The notes: generated by a model not told the origin, from the letters alone. DNA of 64,000 nucleotides from Chitinophagaceae bacterium (GCA_947452965.1 CANGEW010000001.1:1-64000); one strand, 5' to 3'. Positions 10,207 through 21,955 are shown, counted from the first letter of the stretch. Program-made: numbers and translations.

Positions 10207-12036
10207 ATGTTTAGATCCCATACTTGTGGAGCATTGAGATTAGCTGATGTAAACAAAACAATTACTTTAGCTGGCTGGGTTCAAACTATCAGAAAGTTTG
10301 GCAGCATCACCTTTGTCGATTTGAGAGACCGTTATGGGATTACTCAATTACTTTTTGCTGAATCACTAAATGAAAAGCTGGAAGCCAATCCTTTAGGAAG
10401 AGAATATGTATTACAAGTAACAGGAATTGTAAATGAAAGAAGCAATAAGAATACTAATATTCCTACAGGTGAGATTGAATTGCTTGTGAATGATTTTACT
10501 GTTTTAAATAAATCGATTACACCACCCTTTACGATTCAGGACGATACAGACGGGGGCGACGATTTGAGAATGAAATATCGTTTTCTAGATTTGAGAAGAC
10601 AAGCGGTTAAAAAAAATCTTGAATTGCGATATGCTGTAGGACGCAGCGCACGTAATTATTTACATGAGCAACAATTCATGGATATTGAAACGCCCTTTTT
10701 GATCAAATCAACTCCAGAGGGAGCCAGAGACTTTGTAGTACCCAGTAGAATGAATGCCGGGCAATTTTATGCATTACCCCAATCGCCACAAACTTTCAAA
10801 CAATTATTAATGGTAAGCGGATACGATCGTTATTACCAGATTGTAAAATGTTTTAGAGATGAAGATTTGAGATCTGACAGACAGCCAGAGTTTACACAAA
10901 TCGATTGTGAGATGGCTTTCGTAGAACAAGAAGATATCTTGAACATGTTTGAAGGGTTGATAAAAAGAATTTTTAAAGATGTAAAAAATATCGACTATAC
11001 GAATGCAGTGGAAAGAATGAGTTGGGAAAACGCTATGTGGACGTATGGCAACGACAAGCCCGACATTCGTTTTGAAATGCAATTATGCAACTTAAAATTT
11101 CCCTCACATACTTTTCCTTCACAAAAAGATATATCATCATTAATTAGTGGGGCTGATTTCAAAGTGTTTGACGAAGCTGAAACTGTAATCGCAATTGCCG
11201 CTCCAGGATGCAGTGAATACACCAGAAAACAAACTGACGAACTAACAGAATGGGTAAAACGTCCACAAATAGGCATGAAAGGAATGGTGTACATTAAATG
11301 CAATGCGGACAGCTCTTTCAAAAGCAGTGTAGATAAATTTTATTCCGAAGAAAAATTAAAAGCAATCGCTGAGTCCTGTAAAGCGCAAGCAGGTGATATG
11401 ATATTTATTTTAGCAGGCGCCGAAGAAAGAACAAGAAAAGCCACAAGTGAATTACGTCTTCATTTGGGACAAATACTAGGATTAAGAAAAATCGACGAAT
11501 TCAAATTATTATGGGTATTAGACTTTCCATTATTTGAATATGCAGAAGATGATAACCGATGGGTGGCACGTCATCATCCTTTTACATCACCCAAGCCTTC
11601 GGATATTGAAATGATGATTCAAAACAATCCTGTTATTGAAAATGCAGCGGAATACTTAAAACACCCCTACGCATCTATCAAAGCCAATGCATATGATATG
11701 GTATTGAATGGTAATGAAATTGGGGGAGGGAGCATTCGAATTTTTCAAAAAGAATTACAACAAAAAATGTTTGCCGCTCTTGGCATGGATGAGCACGAAC
11801 AACAACATAAATTTGGCTTCTTATTAGGTGCTTTTGAATATGGGGCGCCTCCTCATGGTGGTATTGCCTTTGGGTTCGACAGGCTTTGCGCTATATTGGG
11901 TGGAAGTGAAAGTATTCGAGATTTTATTGCATTTCCAAAAAATAATAGTGGTAGAGATGTAATGATTGATGCACCTTCAACCATTGATGAAAAACAACTC
12001 ACAGAATTGGAAATCAAATTGAATAGCGGATCTTAG
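10207..12036 (+). CDS. aspS: Aspartyl-tRNA synthetase
   Basis: [47 protein letters not shown] insertion; C-terminal [29 protein letters not shown]. Confidence 0.97.
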   Translation: MFRSHTCGALRLADVNKTITLAGWVQTIRKFGSITFVDLRDRYGITQLLFAESLNEKLEANPLGREYVLQVTGIVNERSNKNTNIPTGEIELLVNDFTVLNKSITPPFTIQDDTDGGDDLRMKYRFLDLRRQAVKKNLELRYAVGRSARNYLHEQQFMDIETPFLIKSTPEGARDFVVPSRMNAGQFYALPQSPQTFKQLLMVSGYDRYYQIVKCFRDEDLRSDRQPEFTQIDCEMAFVEQEDILNMFEGLIKRIFKDVKNIDYTNAVERMSWENAMWTYGNDKPDIRFEMQLCNLKFPSHTFPSQKDISSLISGADFKVFDEAETVIAIAAPGCSEYTRKQTDELTEWVKRPQIGMKGMVYIKCNADSSFKSSVDKFYSEEKLKAIAESCKAQAGDMIFILAGAEERTRKATSELRLHLGQILGLRKIDEFKLLWVLDFPLFEYAEDDNRWVARHHPFTSPKPSDIEMMIQNNPVIENAAEYLKHPYASIKANAYDMVLNGNEIGGGSIRIFQKELQQKMFAALGMDEHEQQHKFGFLLGAFEYGAPPHGGIAFGFDRLCAILGGSESIRDFIAFPKNNSGRDVMIDAPSTIDEKQLTELEIKLNSGS

Positions 12037-12054
12037 AATTTCTTTTGTGACACT

Positions 12055-14925
12055 CTACAATTCTTCCTTCAAATATTTTGCCGTAAAACTATTTTTTGCG
12101 GCAATCATTTTTTCTGGAGTTCCTTGAAACAATACCATACCGCCGCCAGCACCTCCTTCTGGACCAATATCAATAATATGATCAGCCATTTTAATCATAT
12201 CTAGATTGTGTTCAATTACCAACACCGTATTCCCTCTATCCACTAATTTATGTAGCACATCTAGTAAATGACTAATATCCTGAAAATGCAAGCCTGTACT
12301 AGGCTCATCTAAAATATAAAAAGTTTTACCGGTATCACGCTTTGCCAATTCAGTAGCAAGTTTTACTCGTTGCGCTTCTCCACCACTTAATGTTACTGCA
12401 CTTTGACCAAGAGTGATATAACCCAAGCCAACTTCTTGCAATACTTTTATCTTCCTGTAGATATATGGAACTGCATTAAAAAATTCAACAGCATCATCTA
12501 CCGTCATATCCAGCACATCACTGATAGACTTTCCTTTATACCGAATTTCAAGTGTTTCTCTATTGTATCTTTTTCCTCGACACTTTTCACAATGCACTAA
12601 AACATCGGGTAAAAAATTCATTTCAATTACACGCATACCGCCGCCTTCACAAATATCACATCTGCCATTTTTAACATTGAAAGAAAAACGTCCTGCATTA
12701 TAGCCTCTGATTTTTGCTTCTGGAACAGCAGCAAACAATGTTCTAATATCAGTAAAAAAACCGCAATAGGTGGCAGGGTTACTTCTAGGCGTTCTTCCTA
12801 TTGGGCTCTGATCAATCTCTATCACTTTGTCAATGTGTTCCAATCCTTTCACAGACTTATACTCTAATGGATTAGTTTTTGAATGATAACAATATTGATT
12901 AAGAATTGGATACAACGTATCATTGATTAAAGTTGATTTTCCACTACCACTCACCCCTGTTACAAAAATTAATTTTCCCAGAGGAAACTGCACAGAAACA
13001 TCTTTTAAATTGTGTCCTGAAGCTCCATTTAATTCAATAAAGCAACCATTCCCTTTTCTTCTCTCTACTGGAATGGGTATCTTTTTTTTACCACTAAGAT
13101 ATTGAGCGGTTTCGGAATTAGTTTGAATCACTTCCTGTGGAGTGCCTTGTGAAACAATATTACCTCCATGGGTACCCGCTTTTGGACCAATATCTACTAA
13201 GTAATCGGCAGCCATCATAATATCTTTATCATGCTCTACTACCAATACACTATTACCTATATCTCTTAAATTACACAAGGCCGCTATTAATCGCTGATTA
13301 TCTCTCTGATGTAATCCGATACTAGGTTCATCTAAAACATACGTGATACCTTGCAATTGTGAGCCAATTTGTGTAGCTAGTCTGATTCTTTGATACTCCC
13401 CACCACTCAAACTTTTTGAAGGTCTATATAATGTTAAATAAGTAAGTCCGACATCTAGTAAAAATTGCAATCTTTCTCTGATTTCCTTTACAACATCTTT
13501 TGCAATATTATTTTGCTTCGCTGATAGTCTTTTTTCAATATTTGTAAACCAATTTGCCAACATCTCTAGATCCATTTCACTTAATTCTGCAATATTTTTT
13601 TCATCCAATTTAAAAAACAGACTTTCTTTCTTTAACCTGGTTCCATTACAGGATGTACAAGGTTTTAGAGTCATAAACTTCTCTACCCAATCCCTCATTG
13701 CTTCGGTTGTATTCAAAGCAGTAAACCATCTTTTCATCATAGGAATGACTCCTTCATAATCTGAGGAATAACTACTCGTTATAACATCTTCCTCTTCCAC
13801 ATCTATTTCAATAGTATTTGTTTCCACTTCTTCCTTACCATATAACAAAAGATTCATGGCTTTTTCAGGGAGCTCTTGTAATGGTTTATCTAAATTAATC
13901 TTATGTTTCTTTGCCAATTGCTGCACTTGCTTAAAAGACTGTGCTTCTCTTTCCTCACCTAATGGTGCAATGCCCCCCGTATTTACAGACTTTGAGTAAT
14001 CAGGAATTACGGCTTCCATATTGATTTGATATACTGTTCCCAACCCTTTACAAGTACTGCAAGCTCCATAGGGTGAATTAAATGAAAATGCATTAGGTGA
14101 AGGCTCTTCATAACTAATTCCTGTATCCAAACACATCAACTGCTTGCTATATTGAACTACAGTATTATTATCATTAATTAATAAAAACAATAAATCTTTT
14201 CCTAATTGCAATGTTTTTTGTACACTCTGACTCAATCGTAATTTCATGTCGTCAGTAACCTGTAATCGATCCACCACTACTTCAATGTCATGTATTTTGT
14301 ATCGATCTAATTGCATTTTAGCACTGATATCTTTGACTTCCCCATCTACTCGCACTTTTACAAATCCTTTTTTTCTGATGTCTTCAAACAACTCTCTATA
14401 ATGTCCTTTTCTTCCACGAATCAGCGGTGCCAACAAAGTAATTTTTTGATTATGAAATTTCTCGAAGATGGAGTGCACAATTTCTTCTTCGCTAAATTTC
14501 ACCATTTTTTTTCCTGTATTGTAACTGTATGCTTCTCCTACTCTGGCGAATAGTAATCTTAAAAAATCATAGATTTCTGTAATGGTGCCTACGGTGCTTC
14601 TGGGGTTCTTGTTGGTGGTTTTTTGCTCTATCGAGATCACAGGAGATAAACCAGTGATTTTATCTACATCCGGACGTTCCATATCTCCAACAAACTGTCT
14701 AGCATAGGCAGAAAAACTTTCCATATACCTGCGCTGACCTTCGTTATAAATAGTGTCGAAAGCCAAAGATGATTTTCCGCTTCCACTTACCCCTGTAAAT
14801 ACAACCAATTTATTTTTAGGAATAGATATGTCAATATTTTTTAGGTTGTGCTCTCGAGCACCAACTACCTCAATACAATCTTGGGGCACGGGATTTGAAA
14901 GAGAGATTTTTTTTCGAGTAGCCAT
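12055..14925 (-). CDS. uvrA: Excinuclease ABC subunit UvrA (canonical copy)
   Basis: Two ABC modules ([60 protein letters not shown]), CxxC zinc modules, and canonical LIRGRKGHYRELFEDIRKKGFVKVRVDGEV UvrB-interface region. Confidence 0.96.
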   Translation of the reverse strand: MATRKKISLSNPVPQDCIEVVGAREHNLKNIDISIPKNKLVVFTGVSGSGKSSLAFDTIYNEGQRRYMESFSAYARQFVGDMERPDVDKITGLSPVISIEQKTTNKNPRSTVGTITEIYDFLRLLFARVGEAYSYNTGKKMVKFSEEEIVHSIFEKFHNQKITLLAPLIRGRKGHYRELFEDIRKKGFVKVRVDGEVKDISAKMQLDRYKIHDIEVVVDRLQVTDDMKLRLSQSVQKTLQLGKDLLFLLINDNNTVVQYSKQLMCLDTGISYEEPSPNAFSFNSPYGACSTCKGLGTVYQINMEAVIPDYSKSVNTGGIAPLGEEREAQSFKQVQQLAKKHKINLDKPLQELPEKAMNLLLYGKEEVETNTIEIDVEEEDVITSSYSSDYEGVIPMMKRWFTALNTTEAMRDWVEKFMTLKPCTSCNGTRLKKESLFFKLDEKNIAELSEMDLEMLANWFTNIEKRLSAKQNNIAKDVVKEIRERLQFLLDVGLTYLTLYRPSKSLSGGEYQRIRLATQIGSQLQGITYVLDEPSIGLHQRDNQRLIAALCNLRDIGNSVLVVEHDKDIMMAADYLVDIGPKAGTHGGNIVSQGTPQEVIQTNSETAQYLSGKKKIPIPVERRKGNGCFIELNGASGHNLKDVSVQFPLGKLIFVTGVSGSGKSTLINDTLYPILNQYCYHSKTNPLEYKSVKGLEHIDKVIEIDQSPIGRTPRSNPATYCGFFTDIRTLFAAVPEAKIRGYNAGRFSFNVKNGRCDICEGGGMRVIEMNFLPDVLVHCEKCRGKRYNRETLEIRYKGKSISDVLDMTVDDAVEFFNAVPYIYRKIKVLQEVGLGYITLGQSAVTLSGGEAQRVKLATELAKRDTGKTFYILDEPSTGLHFQDISHLLDVLHKLVDRGNTVLVIEHNLDMIKMADHIIDIGPEGGAGGGMVLFQGTPEKMIAAKNSFTAKYLKEEL

Positions 14926-14997
14926 TGTTACAAAATTGCATCAAAGATAACTACAATTTAATGGGCATTTTGTTTAATTCCTCGGGATGAATATTTA

Positions 14998-16893
14998 TTA
15001 ATATAGTGCTACAACCGCACCCTTTTTTTTAATAACAGGTGATTGTAGAATCCTATAAGAAGCCATCCATACAAAAGTTTCAACATTACTTTTTTTTCCC
15101 TCATACATGCCGTCCCATTTCTGATAGGGATTATTGGATTTGAATATAATTTGCCCCCATCTATTATAAATAACCATCGAGAAATCATTGAGTACACTCA
15201 GATCGCCAATAGGTCCAAATGTATGATTCGTATTATTATTCCTTGGAGCAAATGCATTAGGGAATTCAATGATTCCTCTGCAATCAACCAACACATGAAT
15301 GGAATCAGTTGCAGAACAACCATATTGATTGGTAACCTCTACATAATATGTGCCTGAATCTTTTACTACAAAAATTGGTGACTGACTATGATTTTGCCAT
15401 AAATAACTTCTAAAATTTCCAGGATTTAGCATTAATTGTTGCCATACACAGATTGTAGTATCTCTTCCTAAATGAGGTTGTGCAGGAATAATTATATTAT
15501 CGATATAAATACTGTCTGTTTTCGCTACACATAGATTGGCATCTGTTACCGTAAGTAGATATTTTTTATAGAAAGAGAGATTATTAATAGAAGCCATGGT
15601 AGCTCCATTTGACCATAATATTGAATAGGGAGAAATCCCTCCATGAACAACCACTTGGATAGATCCATTATTTTGATTACATGTGGCATTCTTTACAAGG
15701 GTATCTAATTGGAGCTTAGCTGGTTCGCTTATTAGCAAGGATGCATTAGCTGGGCATGCATTCCCCTGACTAACCGTTACTGAATAATTTCCAGCAGTTA
15801 CATTATTTAATGTATTTGATGTTGCATTGTTTGACCATGCATATTGAAAAGGAGGTGCACTACCCGTAACTATTGAATTTATTGACCCGGTATGGTTTCC
15901 GTTACAAAGAATGGGTTGTGTAATTTGTAGAGACACGCCTAAAACAACCACATCTTTTTCTGTAGTAATATCTGGCGTTGCGGAAAAATGCTGAATTAGT
16001 TTAACATGATATGTACCAGGGGCAGAAAATTGATGCGTGACATTTGAACTATTGGAGGTATTATCAGGAGAAGTAACATCGCCAAAATTCCATTCTACAC
16101 CTGTGGTACAAAATGAGTTACTAGCCGTAAATTGAATTGTACTATTTCCAACACAACTATATATATATCCTCCTGTGGTGGCAACTCCTTCTGTAATGGA
16201 AAAGTCATCTATGGCAAACCCATCATAACTATTACATTGAGTGCCGGCTCCAAAAACAAATCTAAATTGAATAAAAGAAGATATAGAAATATTTTTTAAG
16301 TTAAACTTTGCAGTTAACCATTGTCCACTTCCATTGGTTCGAGCACAATCACCCGTGAGTGAGCTGCCTGTCCACCCTGGCACTCTTCCAATATAACGAA
16401 TGTTGGAAGCATTATACCAATTAACTGCTTCACAATTATTATTGGATGCGTCCGAACCTAATGAATTCCAAGTCATTCCATTGTCAATGGTATATTCTAG
16501 TCTTACTCCATCCCAAGAATTTTCTGTTTCCCAAAAAACTGAAAAAGAAATAGTAGGATTTAATAAAGATGAAACGTCATAACACGGACTATTCAAATAC
16601 GAAACACCACCTTGATAACCAGTGCTTGAAAGACTCCCTGCAATCCAACAACGTTGACCACTAGCCGCTGCAGTAATGCCTAACTTGGTACCTGGAGAAA
16701 TAACACCCCAATTCCAATGCGTGTTACTGGAAGCAACCCAGCCACCATCTGAAGTTTCAAAATCCTCTGTAATGGGAGCCACCAATGTTATGGCACACTG
16801 ACCCGAAGTATGATTTGTTATAAAAATCACCATTATAAAACACAATAACAACAAGCGCAATCCTTTCATAAAAGGATATAAAAGTAACATCAT
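14998..16893 (-). CDS. Secreted PKD-domain protein with gliding-motility/T9SS type B C-terminal domain
   Basis: Signal peptide, PKD-like segment (VEWNFGDVTSPDNTSNSSNVTHQFSAPGTYHVKLI), C-terminal IIEFPNAFAPRNNNTNHTFGPIG...YNRWGQIIFKSNNPYQKWDGMYEGK typical of the type B sorting domain. Confidence 0.88.
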   Translation of the reverse strand: MMLLLYPFMKGLRLLLLCFIMVIFITNHTSGQCAITLVAPITEDFETSDGGWVASSNTHWNWGVISPGTKLGITAAASGQRCWIAGSLSSTGYQGGVSYLNSPCYDVSSLLNPTISFSVFWETENSWDGVRLEYTIDNGMTWNSLGSDASNNNCEAVNWYNASNIRYIGRVPGWTGSSLTGDCARTNGSGQWLTAKFNLKNISISSFIQFRFVFGAGTQCNSYDGFAIDDFSITEGVATTGGYIYSCVGNSTIQFTASNSFCTTGVEWNFGDVTSPDNTSNSSNVTHQFSAPGTYHVKLIQHFSATPDITTEKDVVVLGVSLQITQPILCNGNHTGSINSIVTGSAPPFQYAWSNNATSNTLNNVTAGNYSVTVSQGNACPANASLLISEPAKLQLDTLVKNATCNQNNGSIQVVVHGGISPYSILWSNGATMASINNLSFYKKYLLTVTDANLCVAKTDSIYIDNIIIPAQPHLGRDTTICVWQQLMLNPGNFRSYLWQNHSQSPIFVVKDSGTYYVEVTNQYGCSATDSIHVLVDCRGIIEFPNAFAPRNNNTNHTFGPIGDLSVLNDFSMVIYNRWGQIIFKSNNPYQKWDGMYEGKKSNVETFVWMASYRILQSPVIKKKGAVVALY

Positions 16894-17001
16894 TCACCTT
16901 ATTTTCCATTAAGAAAACAGAAATTGTTAAAATTGAATAAAATAGACTCCTATAGTTATTTATATTATGTGAATAACAACGATAGCATTTACCCTAATTG
17001 T

Positions 17002-17009
17002 TATATTTG
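17002..17009 (+). promoter_or_regulatory. Candidate -7 box (TATATTTG) for the M1 peptidase gene
   Basis: TAnnTTTG match 71 nt before the ATG; no clear -33. Confidence 0.45.
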
Positions 17010-17079
17010 CATTTCAAAAAAATTATTTCTGTAACAAAGAGTATTACAGAAATCCTGTTGGTTCATTAACAAAGAAATT

Positions 17080-19341
17080 ATGAAAATATTTTTAACTGTA
17101 TGTATTCTAACAATTTTTGGAGGAAAGGCTTTTTCACAAATAGATAGCAGTGCTACTGAAAAGTGTAAAAGATCCCATTTGGCTTCTTTTCAATCTACAC
17201 AACGAGTAAATTATTTTCAGTATCCTACCATGAGTAAGTATGATGTAAAATATATCAAACTAGACCTTAACGCAGAAGCCAATAACAGAGCCATTTCTGG
17301 CAATTGCTTGACGATTTCAAAAACAACTACCACACTGGATAGTTTTGTTACAGAATTAAAAAGCAATATGATCGTAGATTCTTTGTTCATCAACGGTATA
17401 AAAAAATCATTTACACAATCCAACGACCATATATTTGTTACAATCAATCCAGCTATTCCAACAAACACTATCTTTTCTGCCTTAATTTATTATAAAGGGA
17501 CCACTAATAGCATTGGTGTATATGCGGGCGTAGGTCAAAACACTGGATTGGAATATACAGCCACCTTATCTGAAAGCTATCAAGCGAGAGAGTGGTTTCC
17601 TGTAAAACAAATTTTAGAAGATAAAATAGACTCCCTAGATGTTTGGGTTACCACAAGCAACACCAATAAAGTCGGATCAAACGGAAAGTTAATTGGAATA
17701 GATAATCTTCCCAATAATAAAGTAAGATATCGTTGGAAAAGCAGACATCCAATCAATTACTATCTACCAAGCATAGCAGTAGGAAACTATATGGAATATA
17801 AAAACTATGCTAAACCTTCCGCAATGGCACCTGATTCGATTTTAGTGCTTCATTACTTACCAAACAATACAAACTACTTTAATACAGCCAAAACAAACCT
17901 TGATAAAACACCCTTATTTATTGAGAAGTTTAGCGAATTGTATGGATTATACCCATTTAGTGATGAAAAATATGGCCACAGTATCGCCTCTATTAATGGT
18001 GGCATGGAGCATCAAACCATGACTACCATGGACAGCTATGGGTCCACACTTATTGCACATGAACTTGGTCATCAATGGTTTGGTGATAATGTAACATGTG
18101 CCAAATGGAATGATATTTGGGTAAATGAAGGATTTGCAGCTTATTCAGAATATTTGGTAATAGAAAAGCTTCCTGCGCTTTTTACTACTACTACACCCTC
18201 AGCCTATATGCTCAACATTCACAACAATGTAATGAGTGTTGCTAACGGGAGTGTATATGTGCCCGATGCTTCTGTATATGATGAAAATAGAATTTTTAGT
18301 AGCAGACTTACCTATGACAAAGGCTCTGCCATTATTCATAATCTACGTTTTGAAATGCGAAGTGATAGTTTGTTTTTTCAAACCTTAAAGAACTATCAAA
18401 ATCAATATAAAAATAGTGTAGCCACAGCTGATGATTTTAAGCGTGTTGCAGAAGCAACTTGTAATAGAAATTTTACGGATTTCTTTAATCAATGGTATTA
18501 TGGAGAAGGATATCCGACTTTTAATATTACATATTATAAACCCACTTCGGATACACTTTTGTTTTCAATCAATGAAACTACAAGCGCACCGACAGTAACT
18601 TCTTTTTTTAAAGGGTATCTTGAACTTACAATCAACTCTGGTCAGGGAGACACTACCATTATAGTTAATCTAAATAACAATAATCAGGTTTTCACCTTAC
18701 GCTATTTAAAAACTCCAAACAACTTTGTAGTAGACCCCAATAACTGGATGTTAAATAATACAGGTGCAATTACAAATGGAGTAGTTGTTCCTCTAAAATT
18801 GATTTCATTTACAGGATACGCCAATAATCAATGTAACGATATATTGAATTGGAAAACAGCTAACGAAACCAATGTAAAAAAATACATCATTGAGCAGAGT
18901 GTTGATGGAAAAAACTTTGTCTCAATTGGCGAAAAAACAGCCTTTAATCAAATTGAGAACAACTATCATTTTGAAACAGAACTACAACATAACAACTTAG
19001 TATTCTATAGAATTAAATCCATTGATCAAGATGGATCATTTCATTATTCAAACACTTTGTCTTTAAGAAATTATTGCACAAATTCATTTGATATTGACTT
19101 GTCTCCTAACCCAATTGCTAATCAACTAACCATTCATATAAATTCTTCAGAAAAAACTAACCTCACCTATTCAATTGTTAATCCATCTGGTAAAGTCATT
19201 CTTACGCAGTCTAAAACCATCGAACAAGGATATAATGATTGGCAAATCAATAACTTAAAGAATACAGCTACCGGAACTTACGTAATTCAATTCATCACTG
19301 AAAAAGGACAAATTATTTCCAAAAAATTTATCAAGAACTAA
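17080..19341 (+). CDS. M1-family metallopeptidase with T9SS type A C-terminal sorting domain
   Basis: GGMEH substrate loop, HELGHQWFGDNVTC...NEGFAAYSEY zinc motif; C-terminal LSPNPIANQLTIHIN...GTYVIQFITEKGQIISKKFIKN. Confidence 0.93.
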   Translation: MKIFLTVCILTIFGGKAFSQIDSSATEKCKRSHLASFQSTQRVNYFQYPTMSKYDVKYIKLDLNAEANNRAISGNCLTISKTTTTLDSFVTELKSNMIVDSLFINGIKKSFTQSNDHIFVTINPAIPTNTIFSALIYYKGTTNSIGVYAGVGQNTGLEYTATLSESYQAREWFPVKQILEDKIDSLDVWVTTSNTNKVGSNGKLIGIDNLPNNKVRYRWKSRHPINYYLPSIAVGNYMEYKNYAKPSAMAPDSILVLHYLPNNTNYFNTAKTNLDKTPLFIEKFSELYGLYPFSDEKYGHSIASINGGMEHQTMTTMDSYGSTLIAHELGHQWFGDNVTCAKWNDIWVNEGFAAYSEYLVIEKLPALFTTTTPSAYMLNIHNNVMSVANGSVYVPDASVYDENRIFSSRLTYDKGSAIIHNLRFEMRSDSLFFQTLKNYQNQYKNSVATADDFKRVAEATCNRNFTDFFNQWYYGEGYPTFNITYYKPTSDTLLFSINETTSAPTVTSFFKGYLELTINSGQGDTTIIVNLNNNNQVFTLRYLKTPNNFVVDPNNWMLNNTGAITNGVVVPLKLISFTGYANNQCNDILNWKTANETNVKKYIIEQSVDGKNFVSIGEKTAFNQIENNYHFETELQHNNLVFYRIKSIDQDGSFHYSNTLSLRNYCTNSFDIDLSPNPIANQLTIHINSSEKTNLTYSIVNPSGKVILTQSKTIEQGYNDWQINNLKNTATGTYVIQFITEKGQIISKKFIKN

Positions 19342-19398
19342 AGTTTCATTAGTATTGATAACTGCTTATTTTTGCAAATAATTATAAAATCACTGCAG

Positions 19399-19743
19399 AT
19401 GCAAATAGAAGTATTAAAATCAAAAGTGCATAGGGCCGTTATTACTGAAGCAAACTTGAACTATGTGGGAAGTCTTACACTTGATGAGGACTTGATGGAT
19501 GCTGCTAATATGATTGAGCATGAGAAAATCCATGTTGTAAATGTAAATAATGGAGAAAGATTAGAAACCTATTTGATAAAAGGTGCGAGAGGGAGCGGAG
19601 TAGCTTGTTTAAATGGTGCCGCGGCAAGAAGAGGTGCTCCTGGCGATGTAATTATAATTATTTCTTATGCTATTATGGACTTTGAGGAAGCTAAAAAACA
19701 TAAACCTACTTTAGTATTTCCAAAAGAAGGAAATCGTTTATGA
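19399..19743 (+). CDS. panD: Aspartate 1-decarboxylase
   Basis: [38 protein letters not shown] cleavage site present. ATG at 19399 preferred over the TTG at 19372. Confidence 0.96.
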   Translation: MQIEVLKSKVHRAVITEANLNYVGSLTLDEDLMDAANMIEHEKIHVVNVNNGERLETYLIKGARGSGVACLNGAAARRGAPGDVIIIISYAIMDFEEAKKHKPTLVFPKEGNRL

Positions 19744-19744
19744 T

Positions 19745-21955
19745 TTATATTACCCATAAACCTACTTTATTTAATTGATTGATGGGTTTGTTATCCCAAA
19801 ATAATTCAAAATCATCAAAGCCTTTTTCTTCGTAAGACTTTTGCACATCTGCTATCGTCCATTTTTTATCTGATAGAATAGATACTTGAGTAAGTAAGCT
19901 TACCAGCCACTCACCTTTTTCTTTGTCAACTTTAATATTTACCGCATTTTGTAATCCTTGAAAAGTAATAGAAGCCACTTCCCATTGATTGCCTTTTTTT
20001 GATTTTGTAAGAATTTCAACGCTAGGTTGAGCACCCACGAAAATTACTTTGTTAGTTGGCAGGTAACTTCTAACAGCCTCTTCAGAAATTGCCTGATTAA
20101 TAAAATCAGGATCAATACTGGTTTTTGGCACTTTCATTTCGAACCATTTGTGCAAAGGTTCATCTAAACCGATTTCTTGCATGAAATTGAATAAAGATTT
20201 TTTTAACCCCTGACTATACAAATTATGATCTGTACCCGTTTCATCAATATGCACCACATCATTGTTGGCAAAAGTTATTTCGTTTGCCGGCGCTATTGTT
20301 ACGGCAAACTTTTCTGGATTTATTCCAACAGGACTATGAGCTGTCATGGCAAATTGATGCCAATAAGCGGACTTTAAAATACCTGCTTTAAACATTTGTC
20401 TTACCATTTCCAAACTATCAATCGTTTCTTGTGCTGTTTGAGTAGGAAATCCATACATCAAATATGCATGAACCATTATGCCTGCTTCTGTAAAATTTCT
20501 ATTAACAATTGCTACTTGTGCTACGGTTACTCCTTTATGAATCAACTGCAATAAACGATCGCTGGCCACTTCCAATCCACCAGATACCCCTATACATCCA
20601 CTTTGTTTGAGCAGTAAGCACAAATCTTTTGTAAAGGCTTTTTCAAATCGGATATTCGTCCACCAACTTATTTTTAATTTCCTTTTAATAATCTCTACTG
20701 CTAATTCTTTCATAAGAGAGGGTGGAGCTGCTTCATCTACAAAATGAAAGCCTGTTTCCCCAGTTTGCTCAATCAATTTTTCTATTCTATCGCATAAAAT
20801 ACCCGCCGTTAGCGGTTCGTATCTTTTAATGTAATCCAAACTCACATCACAAAATGTACATTTCCCCCAGTAGCATCCATGCGCCATAGTTAGTTTGTTC
20901 CATCTACCATTACTCCATAAGCTATGCATAGGATTGATGATCTCAATAGCCTGAATATATTTATCTAACAACAAATCCGAATAATCTGGAGTGCCTACTT
21001 GAGCTTGCTTATAATCTTTACAAGCTGTATTATCAAAATACTTTACTTGATTGTCATGAAGTAAATACGTTCTTTTTAAATTATCTTCTTTAATCGTGCC
21101 GCTCATGAATTGAAGTAAATTTTCTAAGGGTGCTTCGCCATCATCTAATGTAATAAAGTCGAAAAATTGAAAAACTCTTACATCTTTTAGGCTTCTTAAT
21201 TCTGTATTGGGGAAGCCGCCACCCATGGCTATTTTACTTTTGGGGAAATATTGTTTGATATAGCCAGCGCATCGGAAAGCAGCATATAAATTTCCCGGAA
21301 ATGGAACAGAAACTGCAACTAAATCTGGTTGTAACATGCTCATTCTTTGAGATAGAAGTTGCACTAATAACTGATCAATAAAAGTATAAGGTCTTTGTAA
21401 AGCTTCGTATAACTCATCAAATGTATTAGCGCTTCTGCCAAGCCTTTCTGCATATCTACTAAATCCAAAAAATGGGTCTACACATTCTTTAATTACATCA
21501 CTTATGTCTTCCAAATACATAGTCGCGATATGCTTAGCCTTATCATGAATCCCCATACTGCCAAATGCCCAATGCAAATCATCTAGTTGTTTAAATCGGC
21601 TTGCTTCTGGTAAAAATTTTCTCTGAGATATTTGATAACACATGGTATCGCAATGCCCTTGCAAAAAAGAAATCGCCACCTCAATGGTTTCAATATATTT
21701 ATCTTTTAATAAAATTATTCTTTTGGCATTATCGGAAATACTTACCCAATTTGGATCATGGATATCAGGACAATGATTAAAAAGTTTTTCTAATCCATTT
21801 TTACTAAACACAGCTAATGTAACTTCTATACCTAAATCACTTTGATAGGAAGAAATATTTTTAGTATTAAAAAAACCTTTTAAATAAGCCGTAGCCGGAT
21901 ACGGAGTATTAAGTTGTGTAAAAGGTGGCGTAATTAGATAAACCTTAGTTGACAA
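19745..21955 (-). CDS. B12-binding-domain radical SAM protein
   Basis: N-terminal B12-binding-like region (DLVAVSVPFPGNLYAAFRCAGYIKQYFPKSKIAMGGGFPNTEL) and cluster motif HGCYWGKCTFCD. Confidence 0.9.
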   Translation of the reverse strand: MSTKVYLITPPFTQLNTPYPATAYLKGFFNTKNISSYQSDLGIEVTLAVFSKNGLEKLFNHCPDIHDPNWVSISDNAKRIILLKDKYIETIEVAISFLQGHCDTMCYQISQRKFLPEASRFKQLDDLHWAFGSMGIHDKAKHIATMYLEDISDVIKECVDPFFGFSRYAERLGRSANTFDELYEALQRPYTFIDQLLVQLLSQRMSMLQPDLVAVSVPFPGNLYAAFRCAGYIKQYFPKSKIAMGGGFPNTELRSLKDVRVFQFFDFITLDDGEAPLENLLQFMSGTIKEDNLKRTYLLHDNQVKYFDNTACKDYKQAQVGTPDYSDLLLDKYIQAIEIINPMHSLWSNGRWNKLTMAHGCYWGKCTFCDVSLDYIKRYEPLTAGILCDRIEKLIEQTGETGFHFVDEAAPPSLMKELAVEIIKRKLKISWWTNIRFEKAFTKDLCLLLKQSGCIGVSGGLEVASDRLLQLIHKGVTVAQVAIVNRNFTEAGIMVHAYLMYGFPTQTAQETIDSLEMVRQMFKAGILKSAYWHQFAMTAHSPVGINPEKFAVTIAPANEITFANNDVVHIDETGTDHNLYSQGLKKSLFNFMQEIGLDEPLHKWFEMKVPKTSIDPDFINQAISEEAVRSYLPTNKVIFVGAQPSVEILTKSKKGNQWEVASITFQGLQNAVNIKVDKEKGEWLVSLLTQVSILSDKKWTIADVQKSYEEKGFDDFELFWDNKPINQLNKVGLWVI

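Noticed and set aside
12923-14950. Plus-strand ORFs antisense to uvrA (12923..13105, 14753..14950; also 39863..40147, 41582..41920 over the second copy)
   Set aside because: All translate the reverse complement of Walker A motifs (recurrent DFPLPLTPVT-type peptides); artefact of conserved GVSGSGKS codons.
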